Source of the DNA: CG2-30-51-40 sp041753575 | GTDB taxonomy: Bacteria; Desulfobacterota; DSM-4660; Desulfatiglandales; Desulfatiglandaceae | Assembly (NCBI GenBank): GCA_041753575.1 | Contig: JBGSUA010000102.1 | Coordinates: 1 to 64,000 of the forward strand | Direction: 5' to 3' | DNA: 64,000 nucleotides | Shown here: positions 41,975-51,310 of the stretch, piece by piece | Layout of the letters: the number at the start of each line of letters is the position of its first letter | Numbering within the stretch: the stretch's first letter is position 1 | Notes under the pieces: generated by a model | Databases searched by the model: none | What the model saw: the letters and a program-made list of their open reading frames with translations, nothing else | What the model was told of the DNA's origin: nothing | Made by a program: the position numbers and the translations under genes

Positions 41975-43120
41975 ATGAGAAAGAAATCACCGGGCAAGAG
42001 CAGGCTGTTTCAGGGAAATGAGGCAATTGTGGAAGGCGCTTTAGCAGTCGGGTGCCGATTTTTTGCCGGCTACCCCATTACGCCGGCCTCGGAGATAAGC
42101 GAGCTTCTCTCCGTAAGACTTCCCCAGAGGGGAGGGACCTTTATTCAAATGGAAGATGAGATTGCGAGCATGGGTGCGGTTATCGGAGCATCCCTCGCGG
42201 GGATAAAATCCATGACCGCGACAAGCGGGCCTGGATTTTCTCTGATGCAGGAGAATCTTGGCTACGCATGCGTCGCCGAGGTTCCCTGCGTGGTTGTAAA
42301 CGTGATGCGGGGAGGGCCAAGCACGGGCCTGCCTACCCATCCTTCACAGGGAGACGTAATGCAGGCGAGGTGGGGAACTCACGGCGACCATCCGGTCATA
42401 GTGCTGGCGGTTTCTTCGGTGAAGGACTCTTTCGAGATCACGGTCAAGGCCTTCAATCTATCAGAGTCTTTTCGCGTGCCGGTAATCATTCTCTCAGATG
42501 AGGTGGTGGCTCATACGAGGGAGTCCTTTGTGTTACCGGAATCGGAAAAGGTGGCGGTAATTGACAGGCAAAAGCCCAACATGCCTCCCGAGTGGTATAT
42601 TCCCTATGCTGACAACAGCCGTGGGGTGCCTCCCATGGCGGCATTTGGGGAGGGATATCGCTATCATGTAACGGGCCTTATCCACGATGTCAGGGGATTT
42701 CCGACCGAACGCGCCGACGAGATAGAACCATTCATGAAGCGGCTTTTCCGCAAGGTGACACAGGGATTTGACGAGATAATCCTGACTGATCCTTTCATGA
42801 CCGATGATGCCGATGTGTGCGTGATCGCATACGGCTCTGTTGCCCGATCGGCGCGAAGGGCGGTGGTGGAGGCCCGCGCGAAGGGACTGAGGGCGGGGAT
42901 GCTTCAGTTGATCACCCTTTTCCCATTCCCCAGACATGCCGTAGAGGAGGTACTCGCGAGGTGCAAGTCGGTGATAGTTCCTGAGATGAACATGGGGCAG
43001 ATAAGCCGAGAGGTGAAAAGGGTCAACAGTACCGACTGCCGTGTCGTCAAGCACAATCGTATTGATGGAAGATTGATAACCCCTGGGGAGATACTTGGCA
43101 GGATCATGGAGATCCAATAA
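41975..43120 (+). CDS. korA: 2-oxoacid:ferredoxin oxidoreductase, alpha subunit
   Basis: The 381-residue alpha subunit has FQGNEAIVEGALAVGCRFFAGYPITPASEI, shown here as a continuous family block only in its first half (GNEAIVEGALAVGCRFFAGY), then QMEDEIASMGAVIGASLAG, TATSGPGFSLMQENLGYA and VVNVMRGGPSTGLPTHPSQGD. These are the CoA/substrate domain features of KorA/OorA/VorB enzymes. The enzyme oxidatively decarboxylates a 2-oxoacid such as 2-oxoglutarate or branched oxoacids, giving acyl-CoA and reduced ferredoxin. The gene order delta-alpha-beta-gamma fits 2-oxoglutarate or 2-oxoisovalerate forms; the exact substrate cannot be settled by eye. Confidence 0.9.
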   Translation: MRKKSPGKSRLFQGNEAIVEGALAVGCRFFAGYPITPASEISELLSVRLPQRGGTFIQMEDEIASMGAVIGASLAGIKSMTATSGPGFSLMQENLGYACVAEVPCVVVNVMRGGPSTGLPTHPSQGDVMQARWGTHGDHPVIVLAVSSVKDSFEITVKAFNLSESFRVPVIILSDEVVAHTRESFVLPESEKVAVIDRQKPNMPPEWYIPYADNSRGVPPMAAFGEGYRYHVTGLIHDVRGFPTERADEIEPFMKRLFRKVTQGFDEIILTDPFMTDDADVCVIAYGSVARSARRAVVEARAKGLRAGMLQLITLFPFPRHAVEEVLARCKSVIVPEMNMGQISREVKRVNSTDCRVVKHNRIDGRLITPGEILGRIMEIQ

Positions 43121-43132
43121 CGGGAGGATTTG

Positions 43133-43978
43133 ATGCCTCAAGAGATAACAAAGCTCATTCACAAATATCTGCGGCACGACAAAAAGTTTCCCCATGTCTG
43201 GTGCCCGGGCTGCGGAAACGGGATAGTGCTGGGTTCCCTGATAAGGGCCATAGACAATATCGGCCTCAGCAAGGACGGTATCGTTTTGGCATCCGGCATA
43301 GGATGTTCGGGCAGGATGCCTGTTTATGTGGATTTTAATACCCTCCATACAACACATGGGAGGGCCCTTACCTTTGCGACAGGCATGAAGCTGGCAAAGC
43401 CGTCCCTCAATGTAATTACCGTTATGGGGGATGGTGACGCTACGGCCATAGGAGGAAACCATTTTATCCACGCTGCCCGCAGGAATCTCGATCTTACGGC
43501 GATTATCATAAACAACCAGATCTATGGCATGACAGGAGGTCAGTTTTCACCCACAACCCCTTATGGAAGCCTTGCCACCACCTCCATCTGGGGCCATATA
43601 GAACATGCCTTCTCCATCGCCGACCTGGCCGTGACGGCAGGCGCGGCCTTTGTGGCAAGGGGCACTGTTTATCATGTGCAGATGCTCGACGAGGTAATTG
43701 AAAAGGCCATAAGGAAGAGGGGCTTTGCGGTGGTAGAGGTAATGTCAAATTGTCACGTTCAGTTCGGCAGGCGCAATCAGATGGGAGATCCCGTGACCAT
43801 GCTCAAGTGGTTTAAGGAGAGGGCAATAACCGTTGAGAAGGCTTCCGGTATAGGACACGCTGAAATGAAGGGAAGATTTACAATTGGAATCCTGGCCGAT
43901 GAAGAAAAGCCTGTCTATACGGAACAGTACGAGAAGATAAGGGAAAAGGCCATGGCGACGGAGGAACAGAAAAAGTGA
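43133..43978 (+). CDS. korB: 2-oxoacid:ferredoxin oxidoreductase, beta subunit
   Basis: The 281-residue beta subunit binds TPP. It has WCPGCGNGIVLGSL for a cluster or substrate contact, then SGIGCSGRMPVYVDF, HTTHGRALTFATG, and the TPP/Mg motif VMGDGDATAIGGNHF...NNQIYGMTGGQ. It follows the alpha subunit gene by 12 bases, and its stop overlaps the gamma subunit start (GTGA). ATG 43133 is favoured over the in-frame TTG before it. An overall match to KorB/OorB is clear. Confidence 0.92.
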   Translation: MPQEITKLIHKYLRHDKKFPHVWCPGCGNGIVLGSLIRAIDNIGLSKDGIVLASGIGCSGRMPVYVDFNTLHTTHGRALTFATGMKLAKPSLNVITVMGDGDATAIGGNHFIHAARRNLDLTAIIINNQIYGMTGGQFSPTTPYGSLATTSIWGHIEHAFSIADLAVTAGAAFVARGTVYHVQMLDEVIEKAIRKRGFAVVEVMSNCHVQFGRRNQMGDPVTMLKWFKERAITVEKASGIGHAEMKGRFTIGILADEEKPVYTEQYEKIREKAMATEEQKK

Positions 43979-44562
43979 GCGGAAGGCGATATGAGGTCAG
44001 GCTCAGCGGTTCAGGAGGCCAGGGTATAATCATGGCTGCTATTCTCCTGGCAGAAGGCGCGGCGGTGTATGGAGGAAAACAGGTTGCTCAGACTCAGAGT
44101 TACGGCCCGGAGGCGCGGGGAGGGAGCAGCAAGGCCGAGGTCGTAATAAGCGATGAGCCTATTGACTATCCCAAGGCCCTTATCCCGGATCTCCTGCTCG
44201 CGATGAACCAGGCATCCTGCGATCTTTATTCAACGGACCTCAAGGCCGAAGGGCTCATAATCGTTGATTCAACCAACGTCAGCCAGCCTCCTCCGGGAAG
44301 GACTATTGCGATTCCGTTTACCGGCATTGCCAGAAAAGAGATCGGTAGAGAACTTGTAGCCAATATGGTCGCCCTTGGGGCTGTCGCGTACTTATGCCCG
44401 GTGGTGACAGAGGGAGCTGTGGAGGCTGCCTTGATCGCGAGGGTCCCTCCTGGCACACAGACTCTAAACCGCAAGGCCTTCAGGGCAGGGGTTAGGGAGG
44501 CCCGCAAGATAGATACCGGAAAGCTGAGGCATCATCCTCAAGGCGAAGAAATAGAGGTATGA
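43975..44562 (+). CDS. korC: 2-oxoacid:ferredoxin oxidoreductase, gamma subunit
   Basis: The 195-residue gamma subunit has LSGSGGQGIIMAAILLAEGA at its start, then QTQSYGPEARGGSSKAEV (the conserved SYGPExRGG) and PDLLLAMNQ. These are marks of the KorC/OorC family, which completes the active site at the interface with alpha. The start is GTG 43975, overlapping the stop of the beta gene by four bases. A possible terminator hairpin lies 40 bases downstream. Confidence 0.92.
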   Translation: MSGRRYEVRLSGSGGQGIIMAAILLAEGAAVYGGKQVAQTQSYGPEARGGSSKAEVVISDEPIDYPKALIPDLLLAMNQASCDLYSTDLKAEGLIIVDSTNVSQPPPGRTIAIPFTGIARKEIGRELVANMVALGAVAYLCPVVTEGAVEAALIARVPPGTQTLNRKAFRAGVREARKIDTGKLRHHPQGEEIEV

Positions 44563-44602
44563 GGGAAGCTTCTCAATATGGGGCTTATCCTGCCCTATAT
44601 CA

Positions 44603-44626
44603 GCTCCATGATGGAGCCTAGTTTTT
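44603..44626 (+). terminator. Possible terminator of the oxidoreductase operon
   Basis: GCTCCA-TGA-TGGAGC forms a six-base stem with a three-base loop, followed after CTAG by TTTTT. It sits 41 bases past the gamma subunit stop codon and overlaps the last codon of the convergent ferritin-like gene. The stem is short, so termination may be partial. Confidence 0.4.
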
Positions 44627-44923
44627 GAGTCGGGATATGATCTCTTCAACCTCCTCGTAGCCTTCCCTGTAGAAGTTTTCCTCCTCAGGGTCGAGTTCGC
44701 GCAGGAGCCGCAGGAATTCTCCCGCGTGCTCCTTTTCCTCATTGGCGATGTCCAGCAGTACCGTCCTTGCCAGGTCGTTGTCCGTGCTCTCCGCGGTCTG
44801 CTGATAAAGCTGAATGGCTTCATACTCAGCGGCGATCAAGAATCTGATCGTCCGCACCAGCTCTTCGCGGCTCAGTTTTCTATCATTCCTGAGTACGGTA
44901 AATGGATTGCAGAACTCCGGCAT
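44618..44923 (-). CDS. Encapsulated-ferritin-like (rubrerythrin-like) protein
   Basis: The 101-residue protein consists of two helices with ferritin-like metal ligands: IAAEYEAIQLYQQTAEST (Glu) and IANEEKEHAGEFLRLLRELDP (Glu-x2-His). Its short length and ending LDPEEENFYREGYEEVEE fit the EncFtn/Flp group of half-ferritins, which dimerise to make a ferroxidase site and often travel inside encapsulin shells. No encapsulin gene is adjacent. The role is likely iron oxidation or storage or peroxide defence. GGAGG lies seven bases before ATG 44923. An inverted repeat that flanks a -10-like stretch lies upstream. Confidence 0.8.
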   Translation of the reverse strand: MPEFCNPFTVLRNDRKLSREELVRTIRFLIAAEYEAIQLYQQTAESTDNDLARTVLLDIANEEKEHAGEFLRLLRELDPEEENFYREGYEEVEEIISRLKN

Positions 44924-44960
44924 ATAGCACCTCCTGATTCGTTACGTAAGGCCGTCTTAT

Positions 44961-44991
44961 GGCTATCGAGCCGTAACATTATCAGATAGCC
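44961..44991 (-). promoter_or_regulatory. Inverted repeat upstream of the ferritin-like gene
   Basis: GGCTATC (44961-44967) and GATAGCC (44985-44991) are perfect inverted copies, 17 bases apart. On the reverse strand the spacer holds TGATAAT, a plausible -10 box for the ferritin-like gene 60 bases away. A repressor that binds here could block transcription. A link to iron or peroxide control is inferred only from the gene product. Confidence 0.3.
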
Positions 44992-45611
44992 GGTTTAATG
45001 GAAAGGCCTTAACCGATCAAGAAATGGCCTTAGGTTTTAATGTTGACTAATCCATCAGGCTGCAGCGTCAAACCTTCCTGATTCGTGGGGGGCGCATCCT
45101 TATTCCCAATGCGCGGAAGGCGTTATCCATGGAGCGTATGGTCACCCGCCTTGCGAGCAATAAAGAACTCAACAAAATAGTCTATGGTGTCACTTTCGAC
45201 AAGTACCGCTGTCTAATCCGCAAAGGCGATAGTGTTCAAGTCATGGCTGCCATCCGAGATCCTGTTGTCTCTTTACTGCGCATTGGGGATTTCGTCTTAT
45301 CCCGCCCTCCCTACTGACTTGTGCCAGGCTCATAACAGTGGACCTGATTTTCCTGGCATGAAGGAAGATTCCGGAATAAGATATGTATGGTATGGTGTAT
45401 GATCTCATCCGGCTGTCTTCTTTGATTTGAATGTTATTGTTGGTAAAGGCAGTTTGTCATGCCTCAGGAGGAGGCCCTAAACATTGTGAACCGCATCAAC
45501 TATGGCCGGCAATTTCGCTCCGCTTCAGTGCCATCCGGTTATGCGGGTCGTTTGTCGCGAGAGATTTAAGATTAGAAACGATGACAAATTGGATAGGGGG
45601 AAGGGGCGATC
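44992..45611. other. Gene-free stretch
   Basis: These 620 bases lie between the ferritin-like gene and a secreted-protein gene that point away from each other. One forward open frame (45129-45317, 62 residues; IVYGVTFDKYRCLIRKGDSV) could be a remnant, but it has no known family and no ribosome site. A GGGGGAAGGGGCG site at the end belongs to the next gene. Confidence 0.35.
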
Positions 45612-46499
45612 ATGAGAATAGCTATAGTTTTATCAATGTTTATGGCCGTACTATCAACACCTGTTTTGTCTTATGCATCTGATAAGACATTGGAAACTTC
45701 CTACCTTATCGTAAGTGATATCACTGGCAATCTTTCTGATGGGCAACTGAAAGGGTTAGCCGACCAAGTTCAGGAAACACTGAATAGAATCCTTGCATTC
45801 TGGTCTGCTGATCCCGGAATAGCGCGATTTGGAAAAATAATGGTGGTTTTTGATGCGCCGCGCAGGGAAGTCTACTCGAGTGTTTTTTATTGGGACAAGA
45901 GGGGAGACCATAAAATACGCATTGTTAGGGTTTTCGGCGCTGATGGAGCGCCTCAAATGATGGCGCATAAGCTTACGAGTGCCATATTCCCCCAAAAGGA
46001 TAAATTGATTCGCAACATGATGGGTATTCTTACGGAGGCCCAAGTCGGCAATCCATTAACTTTTCCTATGTGCGGATTCAGCACTGACGACTGGGTATTG
46101 ACTCTCTTGAAAACAAAATCATATATCCCCCTGAACGAATTGGGACCTGATCATGAGTCATGGGGCATGAAGGACGCTGGAGGCGGCAAACTCTCCATTC
46201 TTGATAAGGCAAAACAACACAAGGCCTATGCCGAAACCGGGTCCTTCGGCAACTATCTGTTTCAGATCTATGGAATCAACAAGATAAAGCAGTTCCAGCG
46301 GCTCTCCCATGAGAAGGATCGGCCATGGCGTGAGGTGTTCGGGATCAGTATGAAAGAGCTTGAGGCGAATTGGCTCAAGGCTCTGAGGGTTAATGAAAAA
46401 GCGAAAGAGGAAAATATTTCTATAGTATCGAAGTTGATTGAAAGAGACCCGGGTAATGCTTGTGCGGAGGCGCAGCAACACGTGACGAGCAAAAGGTAA
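45612..46499 (+). CDS. Secreted protein, possible peptidase-MA-like fold
   Basis: A signal peptide (MRIAIVLSMFMAVLSTPVLSYA) precedes 270 residues. The order of segments (strand IMVVFDAPRREVYSSVF, helix APQMMAHKLTSAIFP, then a helix pair ending WREVFGISMKELEANWLKAL) resembles bacterial peptidase-MA-like proteins. In those, the helix carries HExxH and the last segment is a typical FGxSxxELExxW motif. Here the helix reads MAHKLTSA, so the metal motif is lost or altered, and protease activity is doubtful. GGGGAAGGGGCG lies before the ATG. The family assignment is tentative. Confidence 0.6.
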   Translation: MRIAIVLSMFMAVLSTPVLSYASDKTLETSYLIVSDITGNLSDGQLKGLADQVQETLNRILAFWSADPGIARFGKIMVVFDAPRREVYSSVFYWDKRGDHKIRIVRVFGADGAPQMMAHKLTSAIFPQKDKLIRNMMGILTEAQVGNPLTFPMCGFSTDDWVLTLLKTKSYIPLNELGPDHESWGMKDAGGGKLSILDKAKQHKAYAETGSFGNYLFQIYGINKIKQFQRLSHEKDRPWREVFGISMKELEANWLKALRVNEKAKEENISIVSKLIERDPGNACAEAQQHVTSKR

Positions 46500-47127
46500 G
46501 CAGAGGCAATACGATTATGTCATCTACCCCCCACGCCCTCAAAGGACCTGATCGCTGAGTCCTGGAGTCTGGAGAAGGATGCGGAGAAGATGCTCTAGGG
46601 GTTGGCGAGATGAGGAAGGAGAAACGGCCACGAGCACCAGCGAAATGTCGCGCCGAGTTCCGGAAGCTGAAGAAGGAGAAAATGATGTTGGAGGGACTGA
46701 CAAACTCATGAGCATAGCTTCCACAGCGGCTGAAATGGGGCTCCACTCTGTGTGGGCTATCCGACCGGATCAAGGGACCATGTCTTGAAGATCTGTGGCG
46801 GCATAACGCCAAGCACCAGCCGGTGACCATGACAGAGGGAATCAGCGATTGATAATATAAACACTAGAATGGTGATTGAGAGCCTCTCTGAGCGAAAAGA
46901 GCATGCCGGGGGATTCTTAATGGATGGGCAGGCGGGAGAGACCAGGGCATCCATTACAAACTTGATGGCACTTGTGAGTAGCCTGAATACCTCATCCTCA
47001 TCCGCCCTATATGGAGGTGGCACAGGAGCATCAGTAAACTAGAGGTCTGTGATCCGCCTCGTTAGAGCAAGATTTTTTATTGCCGAAAATCCTTTTTCAG
47101 CCCGCTTAACGCGTTTTAGAGGTCTTT
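46500..47127. other. Decayed stretch with short coding-like frames
   Basis: No intact gene is visible in 628 bases. A frame from ATG 46610 gives 33 residues ending in RKLKKEKMMLEGL, which recalls the coiled end of an IS3-type OrfA, but it is too short to claim. A second frame (46869-47042, 57 residues; RMVIESLSERKEHAGGFL is part) is protein-like and is not a known family. This looks like the remains of inserted or decayed genes. Confidence 0.3.
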
Positions 47128-47676
47128 ATGACTACAGCACTTTTGATCATAGACATTCAGAATGACTACTTTCCGGGTGGAGCCATGGAGGTGGTTGGGG
47201 CCATCGCTGCTTCCAAACAAGCCGGGATTCTGCTGGAGGCCTTTCGCCGGAAAGGTCGCCCTGTCATTTACATGCAACATGTCGCTGCGCGAGCAGGCGC
47301 AACGTTCTTTTTGCCCGACACCGTTGGCGCAGAGATTCATGAGTCAGTGTGTCCAGGGCCCGATGAGCCGGTTTTCCGGAAGCACTTCCCGAACAGCTTT
47401 CGCGAAACGGCGTTATTGGAGCATTTTCGTGGTGCCGGGATCTCTCGGCTTGTTATTGCCGGAATGATGACCCATATGTGTATTGATACAACTACACGCG
47501 CTGCTGCTGATCTAGGTTTTGTCTGTTCTCTGGCACACGACGCATGTGCTGCCAGGGCTTTGTCGTTTAACGGCGTTCAGGTTTCTGCCGAGAGTGTTCA
47601 AGCTGCTTACCTTGCCGCCCTTAACGGTTTATTTGCGAAGGTAAAACCTGCCAATGAATTGTGCGCTGAACTTTGA
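47128..47676 (+). CDS. Isochorismatase-family cysteine hydrolase
   Basis: The 182-residue protein has the complete catalytic triad of the family: D9 in LLIIDIQNDYF, K85 in VFRKHFPNSF and C118 in AGMMTHMCIDTTTRAA. The group includes nicotinamidase, N-carbamoylsarcosine amidase and many unassigned hydrolases. The Cys-centred motif GMMTHMCIDTTTRAA is typical of the YcaC/PncA-like hydrolases of unknown substrate. The gene stands alone. A TTTTAGAGGTC segment provides only a weak ribosome site before ATG 47128. Confidence 0.87.
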   Translation: MTTALLIIDIQNDYFPGGAMEVVGAIAASKQAGILLEAFRRKGRPVIYMQHVAARAGATFFLPDTVGAEIHESVCPGPDEPVFRKHFPNSFRETALLEHFRGAGISRLVIAGMMTHMCIDTTTRAAADLGFVCSLAHDACAARALSFNGVQVSAESVQAAYLAALNGLFAKVKPANELCAEL

Positions 47677-47893
47677 CAAGCTCTGCTACAGGACCGTGAC
47701 GAGGATGCCCTTTCTCGCAAGCCCTTTCTTGTTCCAGGAGGAAATCAGCTTGCCAGCTCCGAGATCCCAAGGGGGGATATTCTTTTTTATCAAGAGCCTG
47801 TTCCATGATATAATTATCGAGGCTTCAAATATGGTATCAATGCATCTTCGATCGGTTCCAGTCTGACCTGATTGGAAGGTGAGGGGCATAGAG

Positions 47894-50800
47894 ATGAACC
47901 AGGATGGACAATTAGAGGAGAGTGGTTTTCCTCGCGGCAGGTTGGCGGAGCGGGAAGCTGCTAAAATCCGCTTATCGGACATGGAAGAGGCTCTGCGCAA
48001 TGCCGTGGAGAGCTTTCGTTTCATATACGAAAACGCATCTTTTGGATATCAGATTTTGGATGAAGAGGCACGTATCTTTGAAGTGAACCCTGCATGGCTT
48101 AGCGCGTTGGGATATTCTCGTAAAGAGGTCATCGGCCGCCTGGTTGGTGATTTTCTCACCACGCACGGCCAAGATAAGTTCCGAGACACCCTTTCTAGAT
48201 TAAAATCAACCGGGGAAATCCGCGGGATCGAATTGGATATGCTCGGAAAAGATGGATCGGCTATCCCTGTTATCCTGGATGGGCATATTACTAAAGATCA
48301 ATCGGGCCGCTTCAAGCAGATTCATTTTATTCTGCATGGTCTTACGGAGTCCATGCGCTCAAAGCAGGAATTAGAAGAAAGCCAGGAGAGACTTTCGCTC
48401 GCACTGGACGGGACCAAAATTGGAATATGGGATTGGGATTTGACCAAAGGTAGGGCGTACTGGACAGAAAGAACCTTCAGCATATTAGGCTACGAAGCAA
48501 ACGAGGTCGAACCTACCCTCAAAAATTGGAAGAAACTTGTTCACCCTGATGACTGGCCAGGCGTCTCTGAGAATTTCAACCTTCATATAAAAGGGGAGAT
48601 TCCTCTGTTTCTGGCCGAGTATCGAACGAGGAACAAGGCAGGACAGTGGCAGTGGACCCAGACCAGGGGAAAGGTGTTCAGGGCTGGAGAGGATGAAAAG
48701 CCGGTCAGAATGGCCGGAGTTGTTGTGGACATCACTGACCGCAAAAGGGCGGAGGAGAGATTGCGGCTTGTCAACAGGGTCTTGAAGATGGTTAGCGAGT
48801 GCCATCAGGCCCTTGTTAGAGCATCGGATGAAGCGACCCTCCTAACCGGCTTTTGCCGCATACTTGTCGAGCGAGGAGCCTACAGAGTGGCTTGGATAGG
48901 CTTTGCGGACAAGGATGATCCTGGGTCTTTGCGCCCCGTTGCGAAGGCAGGTATTGAAAAAGATCATCTCGACACCATTAACATGACCTGGGCCGATGCC
49001 GAGTGCGGACACACCCCGGCCGATACAGCCATCCGCAGTGGGCAGCCTGTCATCTGCCGGAATATTGCCGTGGAAAGTTTAATCGGTCCTTTATCCGAAG
49101 CCCAGAAACTTGGTGGCTGTATCTCTTTGGTAGCCTTGCCGCTCCGGCATGGTGGCGGAGTCCTTGGGGCCTTGGTGGTGTTTGGAGAAGAAGCGTGTAC
49201 TTTCGACGAAGAGCATATGAAATTGCTGGGAGAACTGGCAGATGACCTCGCTTACGGCATCAATGCCTTACGCGTGCGCTCTGAACTGGAGCAGGCCGAG
49301 TCGGCCGGCCGTAAAGCGAATCAAATGCTTATCAACATAATCGAATTCCTGCCGGATGCCACGTTTGTGGTTGATCAGGATAAGCGTATCATCGCCTGGA
49401 ACCGCGCTTGCGAAACCATGACCGGCGTGAAAAAGCAGGCCTTAATTGGCCTCGGAGATTACGCTTACGCCGAGCCGTTCTTTGGCGAGCGTCGCCCGAT
49501 CCTGATTGATTTGCTGGATCTCCCATCGTCCGAGACTGAGAGGGCTTATAAATATATCCATCGAAAAGGGGACCAGATTTATGCCGAGTCCTTTATCCAG
49601 CGGCTGCATGACGGTCAGGGGGCGCATCTCTGGTGCGTTGCCGAGCCTTTGTACGACCCAGAGGGCCAGCGTTGCGGCGCTATTGAGGTCATTCGGGATG
49701 TGACTGAGCAGAAGTGTGCTGAGGAGGAGCTCAGACATAGCGGAGAGCGATATCGAACCCTTGTGGAAGAGAGCTTCGACGGCATCTTTGTGCAAAGGGG
49801 TACCAAGATTGTGTTCGCCAGTTCCAGATTGTATGAGATGCTGGGTTACGGCAAAGGAGAGCTGGAGGGGCTCGATCACTGGATTGTATATCATCCCGCT
49901 TATCACGAGATAACGAAAGAAAGAGCACAGGCAAGGATGCGCGGGGAAGAGGCGCCTTCTCATTACGAGGTGAAACTGCAAAGGAAAGACGGGTCGTCTT
50001 TTGAGGGTGAAATCAGAGCGAAGGCCATCTGCCTGGATGGAGAAGCCGGAGTCCAGGTTTGGGTAAGGGATATCAGTGAGCGCAAGGAAGCTGAAAAACG
50101 ACTTAGTGACAGTGAACGGAAATATCGGGAACTGGTGGAACTGGCCAACAGCATTATACTGCGCTGGAACTCGAACGGCCAGGTCACGTTTCTGAACGAA
50201 TTCGGACAGAAATTCTTTGGATACTCAGAAGAGGAGATTCTCGGCCGCCAGGTGGTGGATACGATTGTACCGCAAGCGGAGAGTGGCGGCCGAGACCTGG
50301 GCCGGTTGATGGCACAGATCACTGCCAACCCGAAAGCGTTCGAGCGAAACATCAATGAGAACATTCGACGCAACGGGGAGCGGGTCTGGATTGAGTGGGC
50401 CAACAGGATAATCACCGACGATAAGGGAAAAGTGGCTGAAGTCCTGAGTATCGGCACTGACGTTACGGAACGAAGAACGGCACAAGAAGCGCTCCGGCAG
50501 GCCCATATTGAGCTTGAGCATCGTGTGGCCGAGCGCACCGTGGAGCTGGCTCAAGCAAAAAAGCGGGCGGAAACGGCCGATCATTTGAAATCGGCCTTCC
50601 TGGCCACCATGTCGCACGAGTTGCGCACCCCCCTCAATTCGATAATCGGCTTCACCGGAATCATCCTGCAAGGATTGGCGGGGCCGTTGAATCTCGAGCA
50701 GACCAAGCAGCTCGAAATGGTTCGAAGCAGCTCTCGTCACTTGCTGGCCCTTATCAACGACGTGCTGGACATTTCAAAGATTGAAGCCGGGCAGCTTCAG

Positions 50801-51310
50801 GTCGCCAGTGAACGCTTTGATGTGCGCGAATGCATAACTAAGGTTCTCGGCATCGTAGCGCCTCTTGCGGAAAAGAAAGAACTGAATCTTCGCTCACAGA
50901 TAGCGGCAGAACTTGCTGAGATGGTCGGAGACCAACGGCGTTTCGAGCAGATCCTGCTCAACTTGCTCAATAACGCGGTGAAGTTCACCGATCGGGGTGA
51001 AGTTGCATTGACGGCGGAACTGGTCTCGGATTTCAAATTGTCCGATAGAGTTCTGGGAGAAGCTGCAATTCGGCTGAGTGTGTCCGATACCGGTATCGGA
51101 ATCAGAGCCGACGACCTGGCGACCTTGTTTGAACCATTTCGGCAGATTGACATGGGTCTGGCGCGAAGTCACGAAGGTACAGGTCTGGGTCTTGCCATTT
51201 GCAGACGTCTTGCGGATTTGATGGGGGGTGAAATCCGCGCTGAAAGCGTCTGGAATAAAGGAAGTGTATTCAGTGTCACGCTGCCGCTGGAGTGTAGGAG
51301 CCCATCATGA
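47894..51310 (+). CDS. PAS/GAF-rich sensor histidine kinase
   Basis: The 1138-residue soluble kinase has no membrane segment. Domains in order are PAS (about 40-150), PAS/PAC (160-285), GAF (300-460), three further PAS (480-605, 612-735, 742-862), a short coiled linker, HisKA with phospho-acceptor H908 in SHELRTPLN, and HATPase (N box NLLNNAVKF, DTGIGI, GTGLGLA; 1010-1135). It probably senses redox state, light or small ligands in the cytoplasm. Its stop overlaps the start of the CheY-like gene (ATGA), so the receiver is the likely first phosphate target. ATG 47894 follows GGAAGGTGAGGGG. Confidence 0.92.
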   Translation: MNQDGQLEESGFPRGRLAEREAAKIRLSDMEEALRNAVESFRFIYENASFGYQILDEEARIFEVNPAWLSALGYSRKEVIGRLVGDFLTTHGQDKFRDTLSRLKSTGEIRGIELDMLGKDGSAIPVILDGHITKDQSGRFKQIHFILHGLTESMRSKQELEESQERLSLALDGTKIGIWDWDLTKGRAYWTERTFSILGYEANEVEPTLKNWKKLVHPDDWPGVSENFNLHIKGEIPLFLAEYRTRNKAGQWQWTQTRGKVFRAGEDEKPVRMAGVVVDITDRKRAEERLRLVNRVLKMVSECHQALVRASDEATLLTGFCRILVERGAYRVAWIGFADKDDPGSLRPVAKAGIEKDHLDTINMTWADAECGHTPADTAIRSGQPVICRNIAVESLIGPLSEAQKLGGCISLVALPLRHGGGVLGALVVFGEEACTFDEEHMKLLGELADDLAYGINALRVRSELEQAESAGRKANQMLINIIEFLPDATFVVDQDKRIIAWNRACETMTGVKKQALIGLGDYAYAEPFFGERRPILIDLLDLPSSETERAYKYIHRKGDQIYAESFIQRLHDGQGAHLWCVAEPLYDPEGQRCGAIEVIRDVTEQKCAEEELRHSGERYRTLVEESFDGIFVQRGTKIVFASSRLYEMLGYGKGELEGLDHWIVYHPAYHEITKERAQARMRGEEAPSHYEVKLQRKDGSSFEGEIRAKAICLDGEAGVQVWVRDISERKEAEKRLSDSERKYRELVELANSIILRWNSNGQVTFLNEFGQKFFGYSEEEILGRQVVDTIVPQAESGGRDLGRLMAQITANPKAFERNINENIRRNGERVWIEWANRIITDDKGKVAEVLSIGTDVTERRTAQEALRQAHIELEHRVAERTVELAQAKKRAETADHLKSAFLATMSHELRTPLNSIIGFTGIILQGLAGPLNLEQTKQLEMVRSSSRHLLALINDVLDISKIEAGQLQVASERFDVRECITKVLGIVAPLAEKKELNLRSQIAAELAEMVGDQRRFEQILLNLLNNAVKFTDRGEVALTAELVSDFKLSDRVLGEAAIRLSVSDTGIGIRADDLATLFEPFRQIDMGLARSHEGTGLGLAICRRLADLMGGEIRAESVWNKGSVFSVTLPLECRSPS

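Noticed and set aside
42533..43471. Reverse open frame of 312 residues across the oxidoreductase genes
   Set aside because: It spans the junction of two well-defined forward genes and shows no domain.
49963..50538. Reverse open frame of 191 residues inside the PAS kinase
   Set aside because: Ser/Arg-rich shadow of repeated PAS sequence; no ribosome site and no homology character.
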